Made by a program: the position numbers and the translations under genes. The notes beneath the pieces were generated by a model that had not been told where the DNA came from, ran no database searches, and worked only from the letters and a program-made list of their open reading frames with translations. Of a stretch of DNA of 22,430 bases, positions 1 through 7,136 are shown one piece after another (position 1 is the stretch's first letter; each line of letters starts with the position of its first letter). This DNA is from JAKFDI01 sp044508835 (GTDB lineage: Bacteria; Pseudomonadota; Gammaproteobacteria; Burkholderiales; Burkholderiaceae_C): positions 1 to 22,430 of the forward strand of contig JBIQHD010000050.1 of the NCBI GenBank assembly GCA_044508835.1, read 5' to 3'.

Positions 1-595
<595 letters not shown>

Positions 596-620
596 GATCT
601 TGAATGTTTGCTCAAAGAAT

Positions 621-639
621 TGAAGTGAACTTCACTTCA
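621..639 (-). repeat. 19-bp perfect palindrome in the rrn leader
   Basis: The sequence TGAAGTGAACTTCACTTCA has 9-bp arms around a single central C. It sits 26 nt upstream of the mature 16S 5' end. As RNA it cannot close with a 1-nt loop, so a shorter stem or pairing with the 3' flank of 16S (a processing stalk) is more likely. A DNA-binding site is possible but unsupported. Confidence 0.55.
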
Positions 640-735
640 GTGAGCGTTTAAGGTCCAGTAGACCTCGAGCCTTGCGATTGCTCGCAAGCCTCTTGGCATC
701 CGCCTTCAAACGCCCACACTTATCGGCTGTTAGTT

Positions 736-747
736 TTTAAAGAGCTT
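736..747 (-). promoter_or_regulatory. boxA-like antitermination element of the rrn leader
   Basis: The minus strand reads AGCTCTTTAAAAA around here, close to the boxA consensus TGCTCTTTAA bound by NusB/S10 in rRNA antitermination complexes. It lies about 45 nt downstream of the predicted transcription start and about 140 nt before mature 16S, as expected for an rrn leader. The match is by eye. Confidence 0.7.
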
Positions 748-794
748 TGCCTTGCGGCGCTGCTGATAACTTGTCGTTTTCAGCAGAGAGAGCG

Positions 795-824
795 ATTATG
801 ACTTGTTTTTCAAAACCCTGTCAA
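795..824 (-). promoter_or_regulatory. rrn promoter (proximal, P2-like)
   Basis: On the minus strand a perfect -35 TTGACA (819-824) is followed after 18 bp by CATAAT (795-800), which matches the -10 consensus at 5 of 6 positions. A purine-rich, A-tract-like segment just upstream (about 831-848) resembles an UP element. Transcription would start near 788 and read through boxA into 16S. This is the strongest sigma70-type promoter in the window. Confidence 0.85.
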
Positions 825-906
825 GCGCTCTGCTTTTATTCTTTCTTCGCTGCCTGCTGCTTCTGGCCGTTTCCGGTGCGAGGCGTTGTTTGCAGCGAAG
901 ACAGCG

Positions 907-936
907 ACTGTAGCACGCAATTCGCGGCGTGTGCAA
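907..936 (-). promoter_or_regulatory. candidate second rrn promoter (distal, P1-like)
   Basis: The minus strand has TTGCAC (931-936), an 18-bp spacer and TACAGT (907-912). These match the sigma70 boxes only at about 3/6 and 4/6. The site lies 112 bp upstream of the strong rrn promoter, similar to the tandem P1/P2 spacing in enterobacterial rrn operons. It is suggestive only. Confidence 0.4.
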
Positions 937-960
937 GCAGTGCGAAAAATCTTGGGCGAG

Positions 961-974
961 CGGTCCGCGGACCG
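961..974 (-). terminator. possible ptsI terminator hairpin
   Basis: CGGTCCGCGGACCG is a perfect 14-bp palindrome just 3' of the ptsI stop codon. On the minus strand a run of five T residues follows, but about 10 nt later, so it is not a textbook intrinsic terminator. It could reduce read-through from ptsI into the rRNA operon. Confidence 0.3.
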
Positions 975-982
975 GCGACGGC

Positions 983-2755
983 CTAGTGCGGCTCGCGCCC
1001 CTCGCCGAACCGCGCCCACACGGCCTGCGGGTCTTCCGCATCGAGCGCGTCGCGCAGGCGGGGCACCCACTGCCGCGTGTCGGTGCGCAGCACGCGCTGC
1101 TTCACGGCGGCGATCTGCGCCGGGTGCATGGAGAAGCTGCGCAGCCCCATGGCGAGAAGCAGTTCGGTGAAGCCGGGGTCTCCCGCCATCTCGCCGCAGA
1201 CGCTCACGTCCTTGCCGGCGGCGCGCGCCTGGGCGATGGTGCCGGCGACGAGGGACAACACCGCGGGATGCCACGGGTCGTAGAGGTGCGCGACGGCCTC
1301 GTCCGCGCGGTCGATGGCGAGGGTGTACTGGATGAGGTCGTTGGTGCCGAGGGAGACGAAGTCGAAGCACCGGAGAAAGCTCGCGATGCACAGCGCGGCC
1401 GCGGGGATCTCGATCATCGCGCCGACGTCCACGTCGGTGAACGGCCGGTGGGCCTCTTCCAGCTGCTGCTTGGCGTGCGCGATCGACTCCAGCGTCTGCC
1501 GCGCCTCGCCGAGGTGGGCAATCATCGGGATGAGGATGCGCACCTTGCCGTAGGCGCTTGCCCGAAGAATGGCGCGCAGCTGCTGGCGGAACATCGCCGG
1601 CTCGGACAGGCTCCAGCGGATGGCCCGCAGCCCGAGCGCGGGGTTGAGCGCGTGCTCGTGCCGCAGCTCGCTCAGCGACATGCGGTCGAGCGGCTTGTCG
1701 GCGCCGATGTCGATGGTGCGGATGGTGACAGGCATGCCCTTCATCGCCTCGACGGCGGCGCGATAGACCTCGAACTGCTCGTCCTCGCCGGGCAGTTCGC
1801 CGCCGCGGTTCATGAAGAGGAATTCGCTGCGGAACAGCCCCACGCCGACGGCACCGGCCTCGAGGGCGGCGCCCGCGTCGCCGGGCATCTCGATGTTGGC
1901 GAGCAGGTCGACGCGCTCGCCGTCGAGCGTGACCGCCGGCGTGTGGCGCAGGCGCGAGAGCCTGGCCCGCTCGAGTTCGCTCTGGCGCTGGCGGAAGCGG
2001 TATTCCTCGAGCACGATGGGCGAGGGGTCGACGATGACGATGCCGGCATCGCCGTCGATCACGATCCAGTCGTCCTGGCGGATCAGGCGGCTCGCCTCGC
2101 GCGCGCCGACCACGGCGGCGATGTCGAAGCTGCGCGCGACGATCGCGGTATGCGAGGTCTTGCCGCCGACGTCGGTCACGAAGCCGGTGAAGACGCTGCG
2201 CTTGAACTGGATGAGGTCGGCCGGGGCGATGTCGTTGGCCACGAGCACCAGCGGGTCCTCGCCCGCGAAGTCGCGCGCGCTCGCGGCCACTGCCGGCGTG
2301 AGCGCCGCCCCGGCGCCGCGGGCCATGACGCGCAGCAGCCGCTCGACGACCTGCTCGAGGTCGGCCTTGCGCTCGCGCAGGTAGTCGTCGTCCATTTCGT
2401 CGAACTGTCGCGCCAGCACCTCGAGCTGTGCCGACAGCGCCCATTCGGCGTTGTAGCGCCGCTCCCTGACCCAGCGCTTGGTCGCTTCGATCAGCGCCTC
2501 GTCGTGCAGCAGCATCAGGTGCACTTCGAGCAGCGCCGGCAGCTCCGCGGGCGCATCGGCGGGCAGGTCGCGCTTGAGGGCGCCGAGTTCGGCGGCGACG
2601 GTGTCGCGCGCATCGCGCAGGCGCTGGATCTCGCGCTCGACGTTGGGGTCGTCGATGAAGTAGTGGGCCACGTCGACCCGGCCGGAGGCCACGAGCACCG
2701 CACGCCCGATCGCGACCCCGCGCGACACCGGCAGACCGAAGACCTGGAAGCTCAT
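983..2755 (-). CDS. ptsI: PTS enzyme I (phosphoenolpyruvate-protein phosphotransferase)
   Basis: Cytosolic enzyme of 590 aa that takes phosphate from PEP and passes it to HPr. The order is the family's: an N-terminal HPr-binding/phosphohistidine part with the active-site motif GGKTSHTAIVARS (His about 202), then the PEP-binding TIM barrel with RSEFLFMNR and the catalytic Cys in VCGEMAGD (about Cys520). There is no N-terminal GAF domain, so this is EI rather than the nitrogen-type PtsP. The ATG at 2755 has no clear Shine-Dalgarno; TAGCAT lies 6 nt upstream. It follows ptsH after 88 bp, and that gap holds a GCGGCC/GGCCGC hairpin at 2771-2789. With EIIA and HPr but no sugar permease, the system is probably regulatory, as in other beta-proteobacteria. 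Confidence 0.96.
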   Translation of the reverse strand: MSFQVFGLPVSRGVAIGRAVLVASGRVDVAHYFIDDPNVEREIQRLRDARDTVAAELGALKRDLPADAPAELPALLEVHLMLLHDEALIEATKRWVRERRYNAEWALSAQLEVLARQFDEMDDDYLRERKADLEQVVERLLRVMARGAGAALTPAVAASARDFAGEDPLVLVANDIAPADLIQFKRSVFTGFVTDVGGKTSHTAIVARSFDIAAVVGAREASRLIRQDDWIVIDGDAGIVIVDPSPIVLEEYRFRQRQSELERARLSRLRHTPAVTLDGERVDLLANIEMPGDAGAALEAGAVGVGLFRSEFLFMNRGGELPGEDEQFEVYRAAVEAMKGMPVTIRTIDIGADKPLDRMSLSELRHEHALNPALGLRAIRWSLSEPAMFRQQLRAILRASAYGKVRILIPMIAHLGEARQTLESIAHAKQQLEEAHRPFTDVDVGAMIEIPAAALCIASFLRCFDFVSLGTNDLIQYTLAIDRADEAVAHLYDPWHPAVLSLVAGTIAQARAAGKDVSVCGEMAGDPGFTELLLAMGLRSFSMHPAQIAAVKQRVLRTDTRQWVPRLRDALDAEDPQAVWARFGEGREPH

Positions 2756-2843
2756 CGGTCGATGCTAGCAGCGGCCTCCGGGGGGCCGCAGCGGTGTTTG
2801 CGCGCAGCCGGCGCCGGCCGTCAGCGCCTGCGCGGCCGCGGGC

Positions 2844-3113
2844 TCACTGCCCTTCGCCGAACTTGTCGTCGATCAGTGCGACGAGGGCGTCCATGGCCGG
2901 CTGCTCGTCGGGGCCGTCGGTCTCGATCTCGACCTCGGCGCCGAGGCCCGCGGCGAGCATCATCACGCCCATGATGCTCTTGGCGTTGACGCGCCGGTCG
3001 TTGCGGGTCATCGAGACCTCGCAGCGGAAGCTGCCCGCGAGCTTGGTGAGCTTGGCCGAGGCCCGCGCATGCAGGCCGAGCTTATTGCTGATGGTGATGG
3101 TCTTCTGGAGCAT
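2844..3113 (-). CDS. ptsH: HPr phosphocarrier protein
   Basis: An 89-aa cytosolic protein of normal HPr length. His15, in GLHARAS, is the residue phosphorylated by EI. Ser46, in AKSIMGV, is at the exact position used by HPr kinase/phosphorylase in other bacteria; hprK itself is not in this window. The start ATG lies inside the end of the EIIA gene, giving a 32-bp overlap in another frame. The HPr frame is firm because the homology begins at residue 1 (MLQKTITISNKLGLHARAS). Translation is therefore probably coupled to EIIA. EI follows 88 bp downstream. Confidence 0.97.
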   Translation of the reverse strand: MLQKTITISNKLGLHARASAKLTKLAGSFRCEVSMTRNDRRVNAKSIMGVMMLAAGLGAEVEIETDGPDEQPAMDALVALIDDKFGEGQ

Positions 3114-3540
3114 GGACGCCTGGCTTGACCGCCTGGTTCTGGGGCCGGGAGATGGCGACCGGCATCACGCCCTGGGTGGCGCCCGCCACGGCGCGCGCCG
3201 CGAGCGCGTCGAGCGACTCGCTGGCATAGGCCAGCGCGCGCCACAGCATCGGCACGTTGACGCCGGCGATCACCTTCACCTTGGACGCCTCCTCGGCGCC
3301 CGCCAGGCGCTGCGCCACGTTGCAGGGCGTGGCGCCGAAGACGTCGGTGAGCACGAGCGCCTCGGGCCGGCGGGCGCGGGCGAGCGCCTCGCGGGCACGC
3401 GCCTCGATCTGCTCGACCGGCATGTCGGGCTCGACGTCGAGCACCTCGATCGCCGCGGCGGCTTCCGGGAACGCATGCGCCGCCACCGACTTCAGCGACG
3501 ACGCGAGCGGGGCGTGGGCAATGATGAAGAGGCCGGCCAT
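3082..3540 (-). CDS. PTS mannose-family EIIA protein
   Basis: A 152-aa single-domain EIIA of the mannose family. The N-terminal strand GLFIIAHAPLA carries the phosphoacceptor His9, and LTDVFGATP matches the conserved helix-cap region. It receives phosphate from HPr. No EIIB/C/D follows, so a signalling role rather than sugar import is expected. The C-terminal ~30 residues (rich in Ala, Pro and His, ending in HHHQQ) run past the fold and overlap the ptsH start. In many Burkholderiales this gene follows gshB; here the upstream gene is a small putative lipoprotein instead. The start is the only ATG near the homology; a GATAAT hexamer lies 8 nt before it and there is no Shine-Dalgarno. Confidence 0.93.
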   Translation of the reverse strand: MAGLFIIAHAPLASSLKSVAAHAFPEAAAAIEVLDVEPDMPVEQIEARAREALARARRPEALVLTDVFGATPCNVAQRLAGAEEASKVKVIAGVNVPMLWRALAYASESLDALAARAVAGATQGVMPVAISRPQNQAVKPGVHAPEDHHHQQ

Positions 3541-3548
3541 GGGGCGGG

Positions 3549-3554
3549 ATTATC
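3549..3554 (-). promoter_or_regulatory. -10-like hexamer at the EIIA start (possible leaderless promoter)
   Basis: GATAAT on the minus strand matches the -10 consensus at 5 of 6 positions and ends 8 nt before the EIIA ATG. Initiation about 7 nt downstream would begin at or next to the start codon. No good -35 is visible. The site is in a 93-bp gap after the lipoprotein gene. Confidence 0.4.
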
Positions 3555-3633
3555 GGCAGATCGCCGCGGCGGGCGGCCTTCGGGCCCTGCCGCGGCGTGT
3601 GAAAACGACAGAGGCGCGTGCCGGCGCCGCCGT

Positions 3634-4155
3634 TCACTCCAGCGCCAACGCCGAAAAGAAGGCGTCGACGGCCGCGGCGTCCGGCTGCGGGCCGACCACG
3701 GTGGCCTGGAAGACGCGCAGGCCCTTGGCGAAGAAGCCGGCGTGCTCGCGCACGGCCTCGCCGCGCACGCCGAGGCCGTCGATCTCGACCCGCTCGGCGT
3801 GGGGATTCGGCGTCATGCCCGCGACCGCCATCGGCGCCACGGTGCGCGGCGTGCCGCCGACGTTGGCCGCCGCGGCCGCGCGCAGCTGCTGCAGCGCCGG
3901 CGCCACCTGCGCCGGGTCGTCGACGCGTGCGTGCATCAGCGCATACGTCGCCCCGCCGGTGGTGCAGGCCGCCAGCGCCGTCGCCGCCGGCGCGCCGGCG
4001 AGCACGATCTCGCGCCGCATGTGCTCGGGCTTGCAGGGGAACAGCGCCCGCACCCCGCTGTCGGGCGGGCGCACCTCGCGCCAGTCCAGCGCCGGCGAGC
4101 AGGCGCAGAGGGCCAGTGCCGCCACGGCACAACGGCTCAGCTTTTCGGCGATCAT
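3634..4155 (-). CDS. small putative lipoprotein of unknown function
   Basis: A 173-aa protein from the ATG at 4155. The N-terminus has Lys and Arg, a short hydrophobic stretch (AVAALALCA) and then CSPALDW. A lipobox-like LCAC would give lipidation at Cys19, with Cys17 as an alternative. The mature part contains DWREVRP near its start and several Cys, and no TM helix. I do not recognise a named family. A GTG at 4185 would add ten residues before the signal, which fits less well. GATAAT lies 6 nt before the ATG. The gene is divergent from the CoA-transferase (32 bp between starts) and 93 bp upstream of EIIA, so it could be co-transcribed with the PTS genes. Confidence 0.75.
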   Translation of the reverse strand: MIAEKLSRCAVAALALCACSPALDWREVRPPDSGVRALFPCKPEHMRREIVLAGAPAATALAACTTGGATYALMHARVDDPAQVAPALQQLRAAAAANVGGTPRTVAPMAVAGMTPNPHAERVEIDGLGVRGEAVREHAGFFAKGLRVFQATVVGPQPDAAAVDAFFSALALE

Positions 4156-4161
4156 CGACCG

Positions 4162-4167
4162 ATTATC
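4162..4167 (-). promoter_or_regulatory. -10-like hexamer at the lipoprotein start (possible leaderless promoter)
   Basis: GATAAT on the minus strand lies 6 nt upstream of the ATG at 4155. It is 5 of 6 to the -10 consensus and there is no Shine-Dalgarno in the remaining six bases. The whole divergent gap to the CoA-transferase is only 32 bp, so promoters for both directions must overlap coding sequence or each other. Confidence 0.4.
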
Positions 4168-4187
4168 TTGACTGGCAGAAGACACCG

Positions 4188-5432
4188 ATGGGAACCGCGA
4201 ACGATCCGCAACCGGCGCAATCGCTTGCCGGCGTGAGGGTGCTGGACCTGTCCCGCGTGCTCGCGGGACCGTGGTGCACGCAGACGCTGGCCGACCTCGG
4301 CGCCGAGGTGATCAAGGTGGAGCGCCCCGGCAGCGGCGACGACACCCGCGGCTGGGGCCCGCCCTTCCTGAAGGACCGCGACGGCGCCGACACGCAGGAG
4401 GCGGCCTACTACCTCGCCACCAACCGCAACAAGCGCTCGATCACCATCGACATCGCCTCGGCCGACGGGCAGGCGCTGATCCGCCAGATGGTGCTGCAGT
4501 GCGACGTCTTCATCGAGAACTTCAAGGTCGGCGACATGGCGCGCTACGGCCTGGACGCCGCCGCGCTGTGCGCGCTGAACCCGCGGCTCGTGTACTGCTC
4601 GGTCACCGGCTTCGGCCAGACCGGCCCCTACCGCGACCGCGCCGGCTACGACTACGCCATCCAGGGCGTGGGCGGCCTGATGAGCGTGACCGGCGAGCGC
4701 GACGACCTGCCCGGCGGCGGCCCGCAGAAGGTGGGCGTGGCCGTGGCCGACCTCTTCACCGGCATGTATGCCACGGTGGCCATCCTCGCCGCGCTGCGCC
4801 ACCGCGACCTGACGGGCCAGGGCCAGCACGTCGACATGGCGCTGCTCGACACGCAGGTGGCGATGCTCGCCAACCTCGGCGCCAACTACCTCACCAGCGG
4901 CGTGGCCCCGCGGCGCATGGGCAACGCGCACCAGAACGTGGTGCCCTACCAGGTGTTCGAGGTGGCCGACGGGCACATGATCCTGGCGGTCGGCAACGAC
5001 GGCCAGTTCGCCAAGTTCTGCGCCGTGGCGGGCGTGGCTGAACTGGCGCAGGACGAGCGCTTCGCGCGCAACGCCGACCGGGTGCGCAACCGCGGCGAGC
5101 TGATCCCGCGGCTCGCCGCGATCATGAAGACGCGCGCCAAGGCCGACTGGCTCGGCGCGCTGGAGGCGGCCCGGGTGCCCTGCGGGCCGATCAACGACCT
5201 GAAGGAAGTGTTCGCCGACCCGCAGGTCGTCGAGCGCGGCATGACGGTGCACCTGCACCACGCGCTGGCCGACGACGTGCGCCTGGTCGCCAGCCCGATG
5301 AAGCTCTCCGGCACGCCGGTGCAGTACCGGCGCCCGCCGCCGCTGCTCGGCGAGCACACGGACGAGGTGCTGGGCGAGTTCGGCATCGGCGAGGCGGCCC
5401 GCGCGGCCCTGCGGGCGAAGCACGTCATCTGA
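4188..5432 (+). CDS. CaiB/BaiF family (class III) CoA-transferase
   Basis: A 414-aa cytosolic enzyme of usual family length. The N-terminus LAGVRVLDLSRVLAGPWCTQ is the classic signature, followed by LADLGAEVIKVERP, NRNKRSI and CDVFIENF. The catalytic aspartate that forms the acyl-enzyme anhydride in formyl-CoA transferase aligns with Asp188 in VAVADLFTG. These enzymes move CoA between carboxylic acids (formyl/oxalate, succinate/malate-type, carnitine); the substrate cannot be told from sequence. The ATG at 4188 was chosen because the homology begins about 12 residues later; longer in-frame starts run antisense to the lipoprotein gene. No strong Shine-Dalgarno is seen. The gene appears monocistronic: 218 bp separate it from the next gene, with no acyl-CoA dehydrogenase beside it. 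Confidence 0.94.
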   Translation: MGTANDPQPAQSLAGVRVLDLSRVLAGPWCTQTLADLGAEVIKVERPGSGDDTRGWGPPFLKDRDGADTQEAAYYLATNRNKRSITIDIASADGQALIRQMVLQCDVFIENFKVGDMARYGLDAAALCALNPRLVYCSVTGFGQTGPYRDRAGYDYAIQGVGGLMSVTGERDDLPGGGPQKVGVAVADLFTGMYATVAILAALRHRDLTGQGQHVDMALLDTQVAMLANLGANYLTSGVAPRRMGNAHQNVVPYQVFEVADGHMILAVGNDGQFAKFCAVAGVAELAQDERFARNADRVRNRGELIPRLAAIMKTRAKADWLGALEAARVPCGPINDLKEVFADPQVVERGMTVHLHHALADDVRLVASPMKLSGTPVQYRRPPPLLGEHTDEVLGEFGIGEAARAALRAKHVI

Positions 5433-5650
5433 CGGCGCGGCGGCGCCCGGTGCGCACCGCCCCCTCGACTCGGGGGAAATCGGCGATCATCCCTGGCGTT
5501 CGATGACGGCCGCGTGAACACTACGCATAGGATCCGCGGCGAATGCCGCATCCGCGCCGCGCGATCCGACCGCCTGAACGATCACGTCGAGTCAGCCCCG
5601 CGGCCCGCCAGCTCTCCCCTGGCCCGCCTGCCACAACAACAAGGCGCGAC
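5433..5650 (+). other. intergenic region with weak hairpins
   Basis: These 218 bp separate two plus-strand genes. A 12-bp palindrome CGGTGCGCACCG (5448-5459) and a CCCCC/GGGGG stem with a 7-nt loop (5460-5476) follow the CoA-transferase stop. Neither has a T tract, so intrinsic termination is uncertain. The second half may hold the promoter of the next gene, but I see no convincing -35/-10 pair. Confidence 0.35.
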
Positions 5651-6832
5651 ATGAACATGTCCGACATCAACCGCAGTTCCGTTCCCGGGCGGAACGCCGC
5701 GCCGGCACGCCCCGTCGATCCGGTCGACGCCGTCGACGAAGCCGGCCAGTGGCGCGACCTCGTGGGTGCCGTCGGCACCGAGGTCGCGCAGCCGCTGACG
5801 GCGGCGCTGGAGCGCATCAACACCCTCATCGCCACCGGCCGCATCGACCGCGCCAGCCTGCGCGCGCTGCGCGACGAGGTGGCGCAGGCGCGCCAGGCCG
5901 GCATGGTGGCGCAGCAGCTCACGCGCTTCGCCTCCGGCCGGCTGCGCCAGACGCACGAGCGCATCTCGCTGGCCGACACGGTGAACACCGTGCTCACGCA
6001 CCGCCACCACGAACTGCAGACGCGCGCCATCACGCTGAAGCCGCTGGCCCGGCCGGCCGAGGTGCTGGTCGATGCCTCGCTCGCGTTCAGCCTCGTGAAC
6101 GCGCTGATGGACTGGGCGGTGCTGCATGCGCGCTCCAGCATCGAGTTCGCCATCGACATGGCGTCGTGGCCGGCGCAGGCGCGGCTGAGCTGCCGCTTCG
6201 CCGTCCGGCCGGCCGATGCGCCGGCCGACACGCCGGCGGGCGAGGTTCAGCGCACGCTCGATTCGCTCGCCTGGCGCATGGTCGAGCAGACGGCGCGCAC
6301 GATGGCGCTGCCGCTCGCCCGCAGCGTGACGAACGGCCAGGTGACGGCCACCCTCGAGTTCCCGCGCACCGTCAACGACCAGCTGCTGGGCGAGAACGCG
6401 CTCGAGGGTCTGAGCAGCATCGAGCTCGACAGCGGCTTCTCCTCGACGCTGAGCACCCGGCCCCTCGCCGGCAGCCACGTGCTGGTCGTCGCCTCGCGGC
6501 GCGAGATGCGGGTGCGGGTGCGCGACGCCATCCGCCACATGGGGCTGCTCGTCGACCTCGTGTCCTCGCTCGACGACGCGATGGACTTCTGCCGCGAAGG
6601 ACTGCCCGACGCGATCATCGTCGAGGGCATCCTTGCCGGCGAGCGGCTGCGGCGGCTGCGCCAGCAGGTGAGCGCCGACGCGCCGGACCTGCCGTTCATC
6701 AACATCATCGAGGAAGGCAACGCCTTCCAGATGTCGGGCTTCGACGGCGCCTCCATGGGCCACGTCGGCCGCGACGCGATCGAGAGCGCCCTGCCCTCGG
6801 TGCTGCTGTTCGAGCTGTCGCGCACGCTGTAG
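5651..6832 (+). CDS. degenerate hybrid histidine kinase-receiver (pseudo two-component) protein
   Basis: A 393-aa soluble protein with no TM segment or signal peptide. Residues ~33-117 look like a DHp/HisKA hairpin, but at the phosphoacceptor site the usual HE-LRxPL is VGTEVAQPLT, with Thr43 replacing His. Residues ~128-238 follow a HATPase_c outline (N-box-like FSLVNALMDWAVLHA, last strand QVTATLEFP), but the ATP-binding N, DxGxG and GxG motifs are absent. Residues ~276-393 resemble a receiver: HVLVVASRRE lacks the acidic pair, the phosphoacceptor Asp is Glu325 (PDAIIVEGIL), and the conserved Thr and Lys are missing. The reading frame is intact and family-like, so it is probably a functional scaffold or sensor rather than a decayed gene. 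The ATG at 5651 has AAGG about 7 nt upstream. Domain calls are by eye. Confidence 0.7.
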   Translation: MNMSDINRSSVPGRNAAPARPVDPVDAVDEAGQWRDLVGAVGTEVAQPLTAALERINTLIATGRIDRASLRALRDEVAQARQAGMVAQQLTRFASGRLRQTHERISLADTVNTVLTHRHHELQTRAITLKPLARPAEVLVDASLAFSLVNALMDWAVLHARSSIEFAIDMASWPAQARLSCRFAVRPADAPADTPAGEVQRTLDSLAWRMVEQTARTMALPLARSVTNGQVTATLEFPRTVNDQLLGENALEGLSSIELDSGFSSTLSTRPLAGSHVLVVASRREMRVRVRDAIRHMGLLVDLVSSLDDAMDFCREGLPDAIIVEGILAGERLRRLRQQVSADAPDLPFINIIEEGNAFQMSGFDGASMGHVGRDAIESALPSVLLFELSRTL

Positions 6833-6846
6833 CGCGCGGCGCCAGT

Positions 6847-7134
6847 TCAGTGCGGCTTGCGCGGGCGGCGGAAATCGCGCGGCCGATAGACGTTGCCCTC
6901 GCGGTCGACGCCGCCGCGCGCGCGCCGGATCGCTTCGTCGGCCGCACGCGCCGCCGCCTTCGACGACGCGCGCCAGCGCAGCAGCCGCTTCGCGTGCCGG
7001 CCCGCGGCCAGCGCCGCCCGGCGCACGGCCTGGTCGAAGCGCCGGCGCCGCGCCGGGCCGACGCACAGCCGGGCCAGCAGCACCATGCACACGGCGAGCG
7101 CCAGCCCCGCGAAGAACGCCTCGGCCGCGCCCAT
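6847..7134 (-). CDS. small basic single-TM protein, unknown function
   Basis: A 95-aa protein with one hydrophobic helix (about residues 5-27, FFAGLALAVCMVLLARL), then a strongly Arg/Lys/Ala-rich helix and a C-terminal GNVYRPRDFRRPRKPH. The composition predicts an inner-membrane anchor with a positively charged cytoplasmic tail. I recall similar short Burkholderiales proteins ending in GNV-RP-F, but no function. Its ATG is 2 bp after the DUF4197 stop, so the two genes form one transcription and translation unit. Its stop is 14 bp from the convergent pseudo-kinase gene. Confidence 0.75.
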   Translation of the reverse strand: MGAAEAFFAGLALAVCMVLLARLCVGPARRRRFDQAVRRAALAAGRHAKRLLRWRASSKAAARAADEAIRRARGGVDREGNVYRPRDFRRPRKPH

Positions 7135-7136
7135 CG

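Larger units (their letters stand above)
596..788 (-). other. rRNA operon leader (pre-16S)
   Basis: This is the transcribed spacer between the rrn promoter and mature 16S. Read on the minus strand it carries the stretch CAGCCGATAAGTGTGGGCGT, which I recognise from betaproteobacterial rrn leaders. It has a boxA-like element at 736-747, a 7-bp-arm hairpin at 671-688 (CTTGCGA/TCGCAAG, 4-nt loop) and a perfect 19-bp palindrome at 621-639. No protein-coding gene is credible here. The hairpins are probably RNA folding or processing elements (RNase III region), which is inference. Confidence 0.85.

Noticed and set aside
747..986. Possible small protein upstream of rrn
   Set aside because: It covers the rrn promoter, boxA side and spacer; there is no Shine-Dalgarno or protein-like composition.
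2771..2789. Attenuator or terminator between ptsH and ptsI
   Set aside because: The GCGGCC/GGCCGC stem has no T tract and such stems are common by chance at this GC content.
929..2974. Long open frame on the plus strand opposite ptsI and ptsH
   Set aside because: It is antisense to clear EI and HPr homology, is rich in Arg, Ala, Gly, His and Asp as expected of a GC-rich shadow frame, and shows no family motif.
3085..3099. HHHQQ tail of EIIA as a metal-binding tag or engineered sequence
   Set aside because: Those codons are also the HPr start region (ATCACCATC in the other frame), so the His run is a by-product of the overlap.
4156..4185. GTG start giving a 183-aa lipoprotein
   Set aside because: It would place ten polar residues before the signal peptide; the ATG at 4155 gives a normal lipoprotein signal.
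5448..5476. Intrinsic terminator after the CoA-transferase
   Set aside because: Short GC hairpins exist but no T tract follows, so only a weak note was kept.
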